Below, one piece after another: positions 45,186 to 57,699 of a stretch of 64,000 nt of DNA; the first letter of the stretch is position 1, and every line of letters begins with the position of its first letter. This DNA comes from Gonocerus acuteangulatus (lineage: Eukaryota; Arthropoda; Insecta; Hemiptera; Coreidae): the NCBI GenBank assembly GCA_946811695.1, contig OX328126.1, positions 88,314,785-88,378,784 on the forward strand, written 5' to 3'. The notes under the pieces are model-generated. The model had not been told where the DNA came from. It did not search any database and saw only the letters and a list, made by a program, of their open reading frames with translations. The translations under genes and the position numbers were made by a program.

Positions 45186-45509
45186 AAGAAATCCTTCATC
45201 AGCAATATTTCGACGGACTCCTCTTCAGCTCTGGCTGTCATTCATCCTAGCTGGTTGGTAAGAGAATTCAGAAGTATAATAAACAAATATCCAACTTCCG
45301 TTTTTCTTGAGATTCATGTTGAAATCACCGGTCAAAATTATAGGGATGATATGGCATTCTCTTCTCTCGACAACTTTCAAAATTTTTGCAGCTTTTGGTC
45401 TTTAGACCATCAAATTAAATTCAAACAAAGCTTCCTGTTCACTCATGCTGTAGTCCGGGGTAATGTTATAGTAACGAGTAAGCATCTCTGGTTTTCGATA
45501 ATATTTTAA
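45186..45509 (+). pseudogene. possible LINE RNase H fragment
   Basis: Residues read STDSSSALAVIHPSW.. and later HVEITGQNYRDDMAFSSL. These follow the TDS.SAL and HVGI.GNE.AD.LA signatures of the RNase H domain in I/Jockey-type LINEs, with key residues changed (N..D kept, GNE lost). Weak but two motifs occur in order about 35 residues apart. The frame is otherwise degraded. Confidence 0.4.
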
Positions 45510-46654
45510 ATGTCGCAAATATCACCGCACATCTTACTTCTAGTACTTCACACCGAGCTGATAGATTTTTGCAACAAATTTTTGAGACACTTTTTCATAG
45601 TTTACTACCTACAATAAAAGTGCTTTTCACTCTAAATATCAGTCGAAATGCATAAAACAATAATAAATTAAAAATTATAGGACCTAAATAAAAATTATTT
45701 CTTGGCAGAGTGGGGAGTCTGATTATTTCCTACGGGGGTGCTGGCCCAGTTTTTGTATCTGTAAACTGAAAAAAATGTCCGCTCCAAGGTGGATAACAAG
45801 GGTGTCTACCCAAATGCTGGTAAGTGCCCAGGGTAAAATGCATTTGGGCCGGTAAGAAAAAGAAAAACTGTCTTTTTTCAAGATAAACGCTTCGCAGGAG
45901 AGTTATTTTCAGACGTTGAATGATAAATTTTATTATATTAAAGAAGCATTTATTACTTCCCTGTATAATCAATAATATTATGCTACAAAAACATGAACAG
46001 GAAATATTCACAGAGATAAGAGAAAGTCGTTTATCTTATATCTGTCACTTCCATAGACAGACATTTTGCAAAGCCATGTGCAGTCTCAGGAACATAATAA
46101 TAAATTTATTATAATAAATTAATTTTAAGAGGAAATTCTTCGTGCAATTTTTTTCAAGTAAACTAAATTCCATAACTTTGTACAAAATACCTATTCCAAT
46201 TTATTTGTTTTGTTGCAACTCAGTGTGTTTCTTATATAATTTGTCAAGTCGTACAACTTTCAACTCATAAAAATAAAAAGAAATTATTTCACATTAAAAT
46301 TCATAAAACAATAAGTATAGACAATAATTTTCAGATAAATTATTGTTGAAATAAACAATACTTGTATTACAAAAATTAATTTCTTTTGAAACTTCAATAT
46401 TTTTCACCTTAACAAATAAATACTAAGAACATGCTCACCTTAAATGCACCTACGAAGTCGAGTACTACAGCTATGATGAGAATGACCATATGGGCGCATA
46501 GCAGAGAGAAGGCCACTGGAAAGGCATACTTTTATCCATCTCTACTTAGTTTGGAGAGGTAATTACAAATAGTAAAAAATAATTCCGTTTAGAGCCTTCT
46601 GCTCAAATTCAGGAACATAAACATGCCTTAGGTCTACCTGAGAAACCTATGCAA
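45510..46654. other. non-coding stretch
   Basis: AT-rich; nothing recognised. Confidence 0.4.
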
Positions 46655-46785
46655 TGTAGTGTTTAACATACAGCCATCTTTTTCGTACATGGCTACCGCG
46701 CATGCTCGAAGGCCAGCGGTCACTTTTTTGTAACTTTTTTTATTTCAGTTTAGTCATCGCTAAAGCATATTTATGCTAAAATAAG
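46655..46785 (+). repeat. dispersed repeat R (copy 1)
   Basis: AACATACAGCCATCTTTTTC, GCGCATGCTCGAAGGCCAGC, TTTAGTCATCGCTAAAGCAT and TTATGCTAAAATAA match 61598-61722. An inner palindrome-like pair (GCTAAAGCAT / ATGCTAAAA) marks the end. Class unknown. Confidence 0.55.
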
Positions 46786-47796
46786 AAAGGTAAACCAAAA
46801 AAAAAAATCAGAGAAGAGAAAGAGAACACTGCGAAATCGCATACAAAAAATGGTTATACACAATGAAGTGGGAAAGGATAGAAACAACGCTTATTTTATG
46901 CCAAAGCACATTTAATGACAGGTACCTAAATTGACTTATATCGAATAAAAGTCCGTCACGCAGGAGCTGCATAACTAAGCACTTTCCTCAGAATTGGGTT
47001 GGGTCGAGTGCATTCCTGAATAATTTGCTTAAAATAACCTATATAGATAAATAAAATATAAACATAAATAACACCTGTTTCAATTCAATCCAAACATAGT
47101 ACAATGTAAATCCCCCCTTCCGATAGACCGATTTAGTTCATTTTTACAACACATCTTTCTTATTACCCAGGACGTATACCGCGTTTCGTTACAATACAGC
47201 AGAAATTACGACCGGTAAATTAGTAATTTCTGTCCGGAGTAAACTCCCCCTTCTAGTCAACCGATTTAGTTTATTTTTACAATACATTTTTCTCTTTAGT
47301 TGACCACAACAAATACCAAGTTTCGTAGAAATATAACAAAAATTTTGGCTGGTATTGACAAATAACTACTTTGGCTCCGGGGTAAACCCCCCCCCCCCCT
47401 CCGGATGGACCGATTTTGTTGGTTAACGAACTCGTTCATTCGTTCGATGGGGGAATACTACATACCAAGTTTCGTGGCGAAAAAACAAAAACTCTGGCCT
47501 GTATCGTGTTAACGGACACATATATAACTATATATATACAGTAGAACTTGGATAATTCGAACCCCTAGGGACCGATAAAAAAGTTCGAATTATCTAAACT
47601 TCGAATTACAAATGTTTGAAAATTAAGGGTTAAAAATCGAACTTCATATTTTCACATTTTTTAATTTGAAAAAAATGCATTTTATTCAAAGAAAAACAAT
47701 CATATCATAAATTGATGTTTACGTACATAAGTAATAAATAATTTATTAAAAAAGTAAAAATAAAAGTTTATTATTTTGAAAAAAAAAGTCATTTTC

Positions 47797-47937
47797 ATGG
47801 AGAAGAATGTTTTGATAAAGTGTTAGGAGGAATTCCAAAGTCCTTGGCAATTTCATATTTTTTTGACTTCTTTAATCGCAATGTTCTCTGATAAAGTTAA
47901 AGTTTTATAACTTCTAGGCTTCGACATCTTACATCAA
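47797..47937 (-). pseudogene. pogo/Tigger transposase N-terminus (CENP-B-N type HTH), frameshifted
   Basis: From ATG at 47937: MSKPRSYKTLTLSENIAIKE VKK, then a stop; in the next frame YEIAKDFGIPPNTLSK. This is the LTL..K..II..V.. / IAK.FGIP.STLS helix-turn-helix of pogo transposases (usually followed by a second HTH and the DDE domain). The frameshift at about 47863 and the missing remainder make it non-functional. It sits on the strand expected from the terminal repeats. Confidence 0.8.
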
Positions 47938-50035
47938 CAACTCACAGAACCACACTGTACACCGGAAATTCAAGGCACAAATAATACAGCGGATCTAGGC
48001 ACTGATTCACTTATAGCTTCTAGGCTTCGACATCTTACATCAACAACTCACAGAACCACACTGTACACAGGAAATTCAAGGTACAAACAGCAGATCTAGG
48101 CACTGATTCACTTATAACTCCTAGGCTTCGACATCTTACATCAACAACTCACAGAACCACACTGTACACAGGAAATTCAAGGTACAAACAGCAGATCTAG
48201 GCACTGATTCACTTATAACTCCTAGGCTTCGACATCTTACATCAACAACTCACAGAACCACACTGTACACAGGAAATTCAAGGTACAAACAGCAGATCTA
48301 GGCACTGATTCACTTATAACTCCTAGGCTTCGACATCTTACATCAACAACTCACAGAACCACACTGTACACAGGAAATTCAAGGTACAAACAGCAGATCT
48401 AGGCACTGATTCACTTATAACTCCTAGGCTTCGACATCTTACATCAACAACTCACAGAACCACACTGTACACAGGAAATTCAAGGTACAAACAGCAGATC
48501 TAGGCACTGATTCACTTATAACTCCTAGGCTTCGACATCTTACATCAACAACTCACAGAACCACACTGTACACAGGAAATTCAAGGTACAAACAGCAGAT
48601 CTAGGCACTGATTCACTTATAACTCCTAGGCTTCGACATCTTACATCAACAACTCACAGAACCACACTGTACACAGGAAATTCAAGGTACAAACAGCAGA
48701 TCTAGGCACTGATTCACTTATAACTCCTAGGCTTCGACATCTTACATCAACAACTCACAGAACCACACTGTACACAGGAAATTCAAGGTACAAACAGCAG
48801 ATCTAGGCACTGATTCACTTATAACTCCTAGGCTTCGACATCTTACATCAACAACTCACAGAACCACACTGTACACAGGAAATTCAAGGTACAAACAGCA
48901 GATCTAGGCACTGATTCACTTATAACTCCTAGGCTTCGACATCTTACATCAACAACTCACAGAACCACACTGTACACAGGAAATTCAAGGTACAAACAGC
49001 AGATCTAGGCACTGATTCACTTATAACTCCTAGGCTTCGACATCTTACATCAACAACTCACAGAACCACACTGTACACAGGAAATTCAAGGTACAAACAG
49101 CAGATCTAGGCACTGATTCACTTATAACTCCTAGGCTTCGACATCTTACATCAACAACTCACAGAACCACACTGTACACAGGAAATTCAAGGTACAAACA
49201 GCAGATCTAGGCACTGATTCACTTATAACTCCTAGGCTTCGACATCTTACATCAACAACTCACAGAACCACACTGTACACAGGAAATTCAAGGTACAAAC
49301 AGCAGATCTAGGCACTGATTCACTTATAACTCCTAGGCTTCGACATCTTACATCAACAACTCACAGAACCACACTGTACACAGGAAATTCAAGGTACAAA
49401 CAGCAGATCTAGGCACTGATTCACTTATAACTCCTAGGCTTCGACATCTTACATCAACAACTCACAGAACCACACTGTACACAGGAAATTCAAGGTACAA
49501 ACAGCAGATCTAGGCACTGATTCACTTATAACTCCTAGGCTTCGACATCTTACATCAACAACTCACAGAACCACACTGTACACAGGAAATTCAAGGTACA
49601 AACAGCAGATCTAGGCACTGATTCACTTATAACTCCTAGGCTTCGACATCTTACATCAACAACTCACAGAACCACACTGTACACAGGAAATTCAAGGTAC
49701 AAACAGCAGATCTAGGCACTGATTCACTTATAACTCCTAGGCTTCGACATCTTACATCAACAACTCACAGAACCACACTGTACACAGGAAATTCAAGGTA
49801 CAAACAGCAGATCTAGGCACTGATTCACTTATAACTCCTAGGCTTCGACATCTTACATCAACAACTCACAGAACCACACTGTACACAGGAAATTCAAGGT
49901 ACAAACAGCAGATCTAGGCACTGATTCACTTATAACTCCTAGGCTTCGACATCTTACATCAACAACTCACAGAACCACACTGTACACAGGAAATTCAAGG
50001 TACAAACAGCAGATCTAGGCACTGATTCACTTATA
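47905..50035. repeat. 101-bp satellite, ~21 units, grown inside the Tigger element
   Basis: Period measured as 101 bp (e.g. CTTATAACTCC at 48111 and 48212). Units are almost identical except the first two and the last (TTATAGCT variants). Read on the minus strand each unit contains ATGTCGAAGCCTAG and encodes MSKPRSYK then a stop, i.e. the transposase start region. So the monomer is the element's own 5' leader plus the first eight codons. Confidence 0.95.
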
Positions 50036-50738
50036 GCTGAATACAAAATGAAGATCGGAAGGATGGCGGAAGGGAATTCTAGGATAAAAGGACACGATGG
50101 AATTATAACAACCCCTGGCAGGGAGGAAGCGCGACCCATCACTTTGCAAATCTCCTAGAGTCCAAGAACTAGACTGTGAGACCGCCACGCTTCTTGTCCT
50201 GGAACCCCTGCATCCGTATCTTACTATCCTTCTTACCCGAGGGGAGACTTATTTTCACAAGATTTAAGATCGACCGCCTCTCTTTCCACTTCCTATTGGA
50301 GGTACAGACTCGTAAAAACTTCGAATTATCCAAGATTTTATTCGAATTAACCACGATTTTTTTACATTGTTTATGCCCTAAATTCTAGGGACCGAGAGAA
50401 ATATTCGAATTAATGAGGATTTCGAATTATCCATGTTCCACTGTATATATATATATAAATTTCACCTGGGGTCATTTTCGGTGTCTACTAGGTAGGATCG
50501 ATAAAGATTTGAAGAAATTTTTCAAAAATTCCGTCATGAGTGCAACCTCAATAGCTACTTTCCTTCGGAGGAAAGTGCTAATAACAACGGAGCCATAGTG
50601 ATCTTGATGATTTTTTTCAATTGATTACACACAAAAGGTGTCACAGATACTCAAAGTTGTCGTGAAAACCACACCATCCGTTTAATTTTGACCGGTGCTT
50701 GGATTTCAAGAAATTGGTTGTTTGTTAATTTCTTGCAT

Positions 50739-52206
50739 GAAACCTTTAAGCTACTGCTAAAGATGAGTCTAGCTCTATCAAGCTCTTGGTGTATCGTACA
50801 TCGATTTGATTTTCGCACACTATATATAAAAGATTGATTCAAAGAACTATGTAAGCTACTTGAGCTACTGCTAAAGATGAGTCTAGCTCTATCAAGCTCT
50901 TGGTGTATCGTACATCGATTTGATTTTCGCACACTATATATAAAAGATTGATTCAAAGAACTATGTAAGCTACTTGAGCTACTGCTAAAGATGAGTCTAG
51001 CTCTATCAAGCTCTTGGTGTATCGTACATCGATTTGATTTTCGCACACTATATATAAAAGATTGATTCAAAGAACTATGTAAGCTACTTGAGCTACTGCT
51101 AAAGATGAGTCTAGCTCTATCAAGCTCTTGGTGTAGCGTACATCGATTTGATTTTCGCACACTATATATAAAAGATTGATTCAAAGAACTATGTAAGCTA
51201 CTTGAGCTACTGCAGAACTGATATAAAAGATTGATTCAAAGAACTATGTAAGCTACTTGAGCTACTGCAGAACTGATATAAAAGATTGATTCAAAGAACT
51301 ATGTAAGCTACTTGAGCTACTGCAGAACTGATATAAAAGATTGATTCAAAGAACTATGTAAGCTACTTAAGCTACTGCAGAACTGATATAAAAGATTGAT
51401 TCAAAGAACTATGTAAGCTACTTGAGCTACTGCAGAACTGATATAAAAGATTGATTCAAAGAACTATGTAAGCTACTTGAGCTACTGCTAAAGATGAGTC
51501 TAGCTCTATCAAGCTCTTGGTGTATCGTACATCGATTTGATTTTCGCACACTATATATAAAAGATTGATTCAAAGAACTATGTAAGCTACTTGAGCTACT
51601 GCAGAACTGATATAAAAGATTGATTCAAAGAACTATGTAAGCTACTTGAGCTACTGCAGAACTGATATAAAAGATTGATTCAAAGAACTATGTAAGCTAC
51701 TTGAGCTACTGCAGAACTGATATAAAAGATTGATTCAAAGAACTATGTAAGCTACTGCAGAACTGATATAAAAGATTGATTCAAAGAACTATGTAAGCTA
51801 CTTGAGCTACTGCAGAACTGATATAAAAGATTGATTCAAAGAACTATGTAAGCTACTTGAGCTACTGCAGAACTGATATAAAAGATTGATTCAAAGAACT
51901 ATGTAAGCTACTTGAGCTACTGCAGAACTGATATAAAAGATTGATTCAAAGAACTATGTAAGCTACTTGAGCTACTGCAGAACTGATATAAAAGATTGAT
52001 TCAAAGAACTATGTAAGCTACTTGAGCTACTCCAGAACTGATATAAAAGATTGATTCAAAGAACTATGTAAGCTACTTGAGCTACTGCAGAACTGATATA
52101 AAAGATTGATTCAAAGAACTATGTAAGCTACTTGAGCTACTGCAGAACTGATATAAAAGATTGATTCAAAGAACTATGTAAGCTACTTGAGCTACTGCAG
52201 AACTGT
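50739..52206. repeat. composite tandem array of 114-bp and 55-bp units
   Basis: Four 114-bp units (50751 on; spacing 114), five 55-bp units, one 114-bp unit at about 51480, then about eleven 55-bp units. Both share AAAAGATTGATTCAAAGAAC and TATGTAAGCTACTTGAGC. The short unit has AGAACTGAT in place of a 68-bp segment of the long one. The 177-residue minus-strand frame is a repeat translation (114 = 3 x 38). Confidence 0.93.
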
Positions 52207-52930
52207 GTTTGTCCGTTGCTTCAAACGATTGTATTATAAAAGTAAAGTCAATTGATAAAATAAAACATGTAATTAATTCTAATTTATATTGTCCATTAGG
52301 TACTTCAAACTATTACTTTAATAAAAAATACATTCAGAGTGTGTTCCAATTTTTTTAGCCAATGGAATCAGATTGAACGATTTCTCGCTCATGTGCTCCA
52401 AGGTGAGGTTAAACACAAAGCACAGAAATATCGTGAGCCTCCCGGAAATATGGCGACATGGAGAGCTAGTTGGTTTGCTGATGAGGGAATCCGTCCTACT
52501 TGGAATATGCAAAGTAGTTTTCTCTTTGCGCGGGAGTTGAACCTCGGATCTAGGCTTCAACCTCAATACTCATGTCATGAACCTACTGGAAAGGGAAATT
52601 GGTCGACAGCCTTTATATGTTAGGCCGAAAATTACTAACATTAAGCCAGATATTACAGATTCAGGCATCAATCAATTAATTCTCCAATCGTGTATTCACA
52701 GAGTTAAACTATTGGACGCGATTCATATTCTAATCCTGAGATTCAATTACATTTATTTTCAATTAACTCCGTTAATTGCTGGTTTTATTCAATTGAATCA
52801 TCATCAATGAAAATTAACATGTTTAATCGCATTTAAATTAACTGCCAGCGGAAATTAAGGAAGCAATTTAAATGCAACTAACAATTTAATTGTTAGATGA
52901 TACTCAATAATTAATCAATAACTTTCTTTT
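52207..52930. other. non-coding stretch
   Basis: Frames of 77-94 residues without recognised domains overlap on both strands. From 52770 there are ATTAACTGCC and TTAATTG-type direct repeats. No gene called. Confidence 0.35.
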
Positions 52931-53465
52931 CACTTCCGTTCCACTCCAGTCCACATAGGCCGGTACATTCAGGCTACTTCCGTTCCACTCCAGTCCACAT
53001 AGGCCGGTACATTCAGGCTACTTCCGTTCCACTCCAGTCCACTGAGGCCGGTACATTCAGGCTACTTCCGTTCCACTCCAGTCCACTTCCGTTCCACTCC
53101 AGTCCACTTCCCTTCCACTCCAGTCCACATAGGCCGGTACATTCAGGCTACTTCCGTTCCACTCCAGTCCACATAGGCCGGTACATTCAGGCTACTTCCG
53201 TTCCACTCCAGTCCACTTCCGTTCCACTCCAGTCCACTTCCCTTCCACTCCAGTCCACATAGGCCGGTACATTCAGGCTACTTCCGTTCCACTCCAGTCC
53301 ACTGAGGCCGGTACATTCAGGCTACTTCCGTTCCACTCCAGTCCACTTAGGCCGGTACATTCAGGCTACTTCCGTTCCACTCCAGTCCACATAGGCCGGG
53401 ACATTCAGGCTACTTCCGTTCCACTTTAGTCCACTGAGGCCGGTATATTCAGGCTACTTTCGGCC
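52931..53465. repeat. 44-bp tandem array with 22-24-bp subunits
   Basis: Unit CTTCCGTTCCACTCCAGTCC followed by ACATAGGCCGGTACATTCAG and GCTA. Some blocks repeat only the first 24 bases (CTTCCGTTCCACTCCAGTCC ACTT). About 15 units in mixed order. Confidence 0.93.
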
Positions 53466-53499
53466 AACAGTCCAGTCATGTGACAACCTCCATTCAACT

Positions 53500-53695
53500 G
53501 TTCGTCCGCTCTGGGCCACTCCCGGCAAATCAGGCTAGTTTTGGGGTGCTTTGAGACACTTTCGGCTAATTGGGCTAGTTTTGGCCTGCTTTGAGACACT
53601 TTCGGCCAATCAGGCAAGTTTTGGTCTGCTTTGAGACACTTTCGGCTAATCGGGCTAGTTTTGGTCTGCTTTGGGACACTTCCGGTCCCCTTCCG
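53500..53695. repeat. ~40-bp tandem array, four to five units
   Basis: Variants of GCTAGTTTTGGTCTGCTTTG followed by AGACACTTTCGGCTAATCGG. It follows directly on the 44-bp array and shares TTTCGGC and CAGGCTA words, so one array may have seeded the other. Confidence 0.9.
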
Positions 53696-54182
53696 AGATT
53701 ATTATTAATTTTTTTGTAATAAAATAATTTTTATATTTACAATATTATTCTTTTTATTTTAAAACTCTTTAGTGTAAATTGTGTTTTCGATTAATTAATT
53801 ACTTGCATAAAAAATATTAAAATGATTTCCTACCTCTCTTGGAAGTTATTATGGTAATTCGCTTAAAAATAAAAGTTCATATTCCTCATTTTAAATCCTT
53901 TTAATAAAATATTCTGTGGCATTGATATCGTGATCAGGGCTTTTTTATTCCTTTTTTTTGTGACAGCTTATTAGACATTAACGCCAGTGAAGTAAGCTAA
54001 GAAGTCGATTTTCTTTTCGCATTGGAAACTTCTTTATTTTAACCCGAAGAATGATGATTGTTTGAGTGAAATATGGGGATGAGAACAAATACACCTATTT
54101 GTGTGCCATTGGTATTTTCAAGTTTGTTCCGAAAATTAAATCACCAAATGATTCTTAAAATGTCCTTGGGATTCAATATTTA
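53696..54182. other. non-coding stretch
   Basis: AT-rich; nothing recognised. Confidence 0.4.
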
Positions 54183-54323
54183 TTAGCGCGGTTCCTCCCT
54201 CCCTTCATAGGGAGGAACCCCGCTTATAAGGTTGATCTCATGAAACAACCCAGAAGTGCCGACTAGAAAATTTCGCTACAGACCGAAAATAACGGTGGTT
54301 AAAATTTGTATGTATGTATTTCT

Positions 54324-54361
<38 letters not shown>

Positions 54362-55461
54362 CTGTTCGCGGATTTCTGGCGTCCCTAATGGTCCGATTTT
54401 GATGAAATTTGGTACAAAAATCCGTCGTCCAATTTGAAAGGTCAAGGTCGTTAATCAGCAAAATCCGCCGACTGGAAGATGGCGTTTGGGCGAAATTCGT
54501 GCAAAAAAAATCGTAACGCTTACGTTTTTGAGTTCATATGCTTGTAAGTACTCGTTTTATAGGCTTCTTGGGCTAGTAAAAGAAATGAAGCCATTTTTAA
54601 GGCGAAAGCTTTAACCGTTTCTGATAAAATCGGAAAAAAATATGTTAAATCAAATTTTTGGTTTGGTTACTTAGAATCATGAGATTCAGTTGAAACATTT
54701 TTTGCATGTTTGAATTTCATCAAAACTAACATGTTAAACTTTTGGTTACGTTTGGAGTTAAGGAAGGGTTAGGATAAAATATTTTATGAACAGACATGAA
54801 AAGTTTTGGGAACTTCGTATAATTTCATTAATATCTCGAACCAGGTTGGGAAATCGTGATAAGCGGATAGAAATTATTTGAAAGCTTTATAAATTCTCTA
54901 CAAAAAAGATTCTGAAACAATTTTTGATTAGGTAATGTCAATCGGAGAAATAAGTGCTTAAACTTTGAAGTAATTGATTTCGTTTATTCGAACGGTTCTT
55001 TTTGTCTGTTTTTATTCATTGTTATTTTTTAATTGCTTATAGTTGGATAATGTATTTGACAATAAAACAGATTAGGTAAAATTAGAAAAACAATTCATTG
55101 TTAGAAATATAGCTTGCCAAGAGAAAGAGATTCGGTGACGTCTTTTGAATATTTTCAATTGCCTTCATGCTGTTGGTTTTTTAAATTTATTTCTTATTTG
55201 GTTTTATTTGTAGAATTATTACTATAGTAAAAGAAGACAGGAATATGTGAAAAATTTTGATATTTTCCAATGCATTAAAACGTATGAAATGAAGTATCGG
55301 TAGTAGAGGATTCTAGGGTCTGGCGGACCCGACCAGGTAAAGCCATAAAACCCTTTGAACAAAGGCCGAGGAAAATATTATCTGTTACTATTCTAAGCTT
55401 TTCAAATGACAATAGGGATATGATAAGGAACCGCGCTAAAATGATGCGAGTCGGACTTTTT
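54183..55461 (-). mobile_element. HLA element (copy 6 in map order)
   Basis: Hairpin end TATTAGCGCGGTTCCTCCC at 54183, (TA)n 54328-54357, other end GGAACCGCGCTAAAATG.. GCGAGTCGGAC to 55461 with a small deletion in the GCAGTTCC core. No SINE or PLE cargo. Confidence 0.65.
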
Positions 55462-55689
55462 ATTTTATTGTAACTATCTCTTTAAAATGCTGATATAATT
55501 GACATCTTAGAGGTCATGTTGTGAATGATTTATAGTTTTGCTTTGATAGTGTCCACCTTCCACTATCGGGCCCTTGGCCTGCTCCGCTATCTACGAGGAC
55601 GAAATCCAAAAACTATTTTCAATCGCATGGATTTCTGCACATTCTAGAACTACGAATAATTCATGTTGAACCCTCTGTGATCTGATAAA

Positions 55690-55995
55690 AGAAAAATCAG
55701 TCCCGCTACATGCCACGAGGGGCCCGAGTGGCAGATACTACAGAGGTACCTGATTCATCACCAAAGGGGGGATACCTTGGTCGGTACTATGCTCCGGACT
55801 TCTGACTTCCACCTTTGCAGGTGCCCATTAATAAATTAATTAAAGGCTGTGTTGGCCTAGGGACGGTCAGGTAGGCCGAATCCAACCCATGAATGAAAAC
55901 ACTACAAGATAAAATCTTTAGTGCTTGCTTGGGATTTGAACTCATGTCCTCCGGCATATTAGTCCAGTGTTCTAACACTGAGTTAACCTCACCTC
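55690..55995 (-). mobile_element. tRNA-derived SINE, family S
   Basis: Aligns with 7038-7325 over head and body (GAGGTTAACTCAGTGTTAG, GAGTTCAAATCCCAAGC, CCTAGGCCAACACAGCC), with an extra segment near 55700-55760 present in the short copy at 2215 as well. The tail is short. Confidence 0.7.
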
Positions 55996-56767
55996 AGAAG
56001 GCATTTTAAAACCCCTAAACAGTTCCTTTTCATCATCTTGCAGGCCAATATTATTGCAATATTCATCATCATGATTACAACGTTCCTTCATTGGAGTTTG
56101 TTCTTTAAATACCAATTCTATCCACAATTTGCAATTTTCATCTGGGAAGTCTTGCCCAAGAAGTCTATTGTATGGAGACAGTGTTAAATGATCTTCTTCT
56201 AAGATTATTTCAGCAATTAAACATTGCTGCTGTGTTTTCCGCCTGAAATAGAATGGCTAATTCAAGAAGAATGGTCAAATGATCCTTTTCCTGAAGGAAG
56301 TCGTCCATTTCCGCTGGTAATAGCACAATGGAAATACTCTCTGTGTAATGGCGCGTAATAACAGCTGATGAGAATCTGGCGGGAATACATTTCCCGCGCA
56401 ATACCCTTACTTAAATAGATATTATCAATTCCTTCCTATTTGCAGGAAACATGTGTCAAAATTTGAACTTCTAGTATAAATTGTGAGAAGGAGACCCTAT
56501 AGTCCTGAATACTAACGGGTTTGCCTAAGGATGTGGGTTCAATTCCTACAGGATAGCAACCTGTAGAAATGGAAGTAGCCTGTAGACCATCCGTACTAAA
56601 ACTCTTTTGTACAAGTGTTAATATTTAAATTAATAACCAATTATGAGAACATGAACATTCAGTAAAGTTAAGTTCTAAATCTGTGGTAGGTTTATATGAA
56701 AGCATATTATGCTCAGGGATTCGGTCAAAATCCCTTTTCAGCGAGGTTCAATCCTCCCTCCATAGGG
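55996..56767. other. non-coding stretch
   Basis: No gene. 56737-56767 is a broken HLA hairpin-end remnant (AGCGAGGTTCAATCCTCCC, TCCATAGGG) directly before the next HLA copy. Confidence 0.35.
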
Positions 56768-57681
56768 AAAAAGTCCGACTCGCAGGAACTGCGTCATCTT
56801 AGCGCGGTTCCAGTTTTTTTTTTTTTTTTTGTTTTTTTTTTTTTTTTTTTTTACGGCACATCTACATCTAGGTCATTAGCGCCGACATCCAGGGTGTAGC
56901 GAGGAATTTCACCAGCGAGCCGTGGGATGATAAAATTCCTGCCGGAGGTTGGGAATCGAACCCACCATCTCCCGCTTATGAATCCAAGGCGCTAGCCATT
57001 AGACCACGGGAGACCCCGGTTCCTGTTCATATCCCTATTCTCATTTGAAAAGCATAGAATAGAAACAGATAATATTTTCCTCGGCCTTTGTTCAAAGGGT
57101 TTTATGGCTGGCTATACCTGGGGTCAGGTCCGCAAGACCCTAGAATCCTCTTCTACCGATACTTCATTTCATACGTTTCAATGAATTGGAAAATATCAAA
57201 TATTTTCACACATTCCTGTGTTCTTTTACTATAGTAATAATTCTACAGATAAAATCAATTAAAAAATAAAATAAAAAAACCAACAGCATAAAGGCAATTG
57301 AAAATATTCAAAAGACGTCAACGAATCTTTTTCTCTTGGCAAGCTATATTTCTAACAATGAATTGTTTTTCTTAGTTTGCCTAATCTGTTTTATTGTAAA
57401 ATACATTATCCAACTATAAGCAATTAAAAAATAACAAGGAATAAAAACAGACAAAAAGAACAGTTCGAATAAGCAAAATCAATTACTTTAATGTTTTAAG
57501 CACTTATTTCTCCGATTGACATCGCCTAATCAAAACTTTCATTAGAACCTTTTTTGTAGAGCATTTAGCAAGATTTCGAGATATTAAGGAAAATATACAA
57601 AGTTACCAAAACTTTTTATGTCTGTTAATAAAATATTTTATTCTAACCCTTCCTTAACTCCAAACGTAACCAAAATTTCAA
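56768..57681 (+). mobile_element. HLA element with SINE insertion, truncated
   Basis: Starts AAAAAGTCCGACTCGCAGG. Follows copy 5 closely, including the SINE site, until CCAAAATTTCAAC (57681), then breaks off before the (TA)n and hairpin end. An HLB end follows within 20 bp. Confidence 0.65.
56813..57017 (-). mobile_element. tRNA-derived SINE (family M) inside truncated HLA copy
   Basis: Head, body and T-run as in 20652-20850, with GGTTCC at both borders. Same site as in HLA copies 3 and 5. Confidence 0.8.
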
Positions 57682-57699
57682 CTTTCAAATTTTTTTTTC

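Larger units (their letters stand above)
47539..50443 (-). mobile_element. pogo/Tigger DNA transposon with internal satellite
   Basis: Ends CAGTAGAACTTGGATAATTC (47539) and the complement of CAGTGGAACATGGATAATTC (to 50443), flanked by TA. CAGTRGAACnnnGATAATTCGAA is the Tigger/pogo terminal pattern. The GGTCCCTAG word is also inverted near both ends. Inside are a transposase start relic (minus strand) and about 21 units of a 101-bp satellite. No catalytic domain. Confidence 0.85.
46946..50582 (+). mobile_element. HLB element (copy 8) with a Tigger element in its (TA)n tract
   Basis: Starts AAAAGTCCGTCACGCAGGAG, ends GGAGGAAAGTGCTA. At 47281-47310 it preserves the ACATTTTTCTCTTTAGTTG junction that is broken in copy 2. 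Its (TA)n is split by 47539-50443. Confidence 0.75.

Noticed and set aside
47905..50035. CRISPR-like regular repeat
   Set aside because: Units are contiguous 101-bp repeats with no variable spacers, inside a eukaryotic transposon.
50651..51184. 177-residue frame of 38-residue repeats on the minus strand
   Set aside because: Exact 114-bp tandem units keep the frame open; no recognised domain, no unique flanking coding sequence.
52318..52623. Overlapping frames of 82 and 94 residues
   Set aside because: Opposite strands, no recognisable domain, next to satellites; no evidence of coding.
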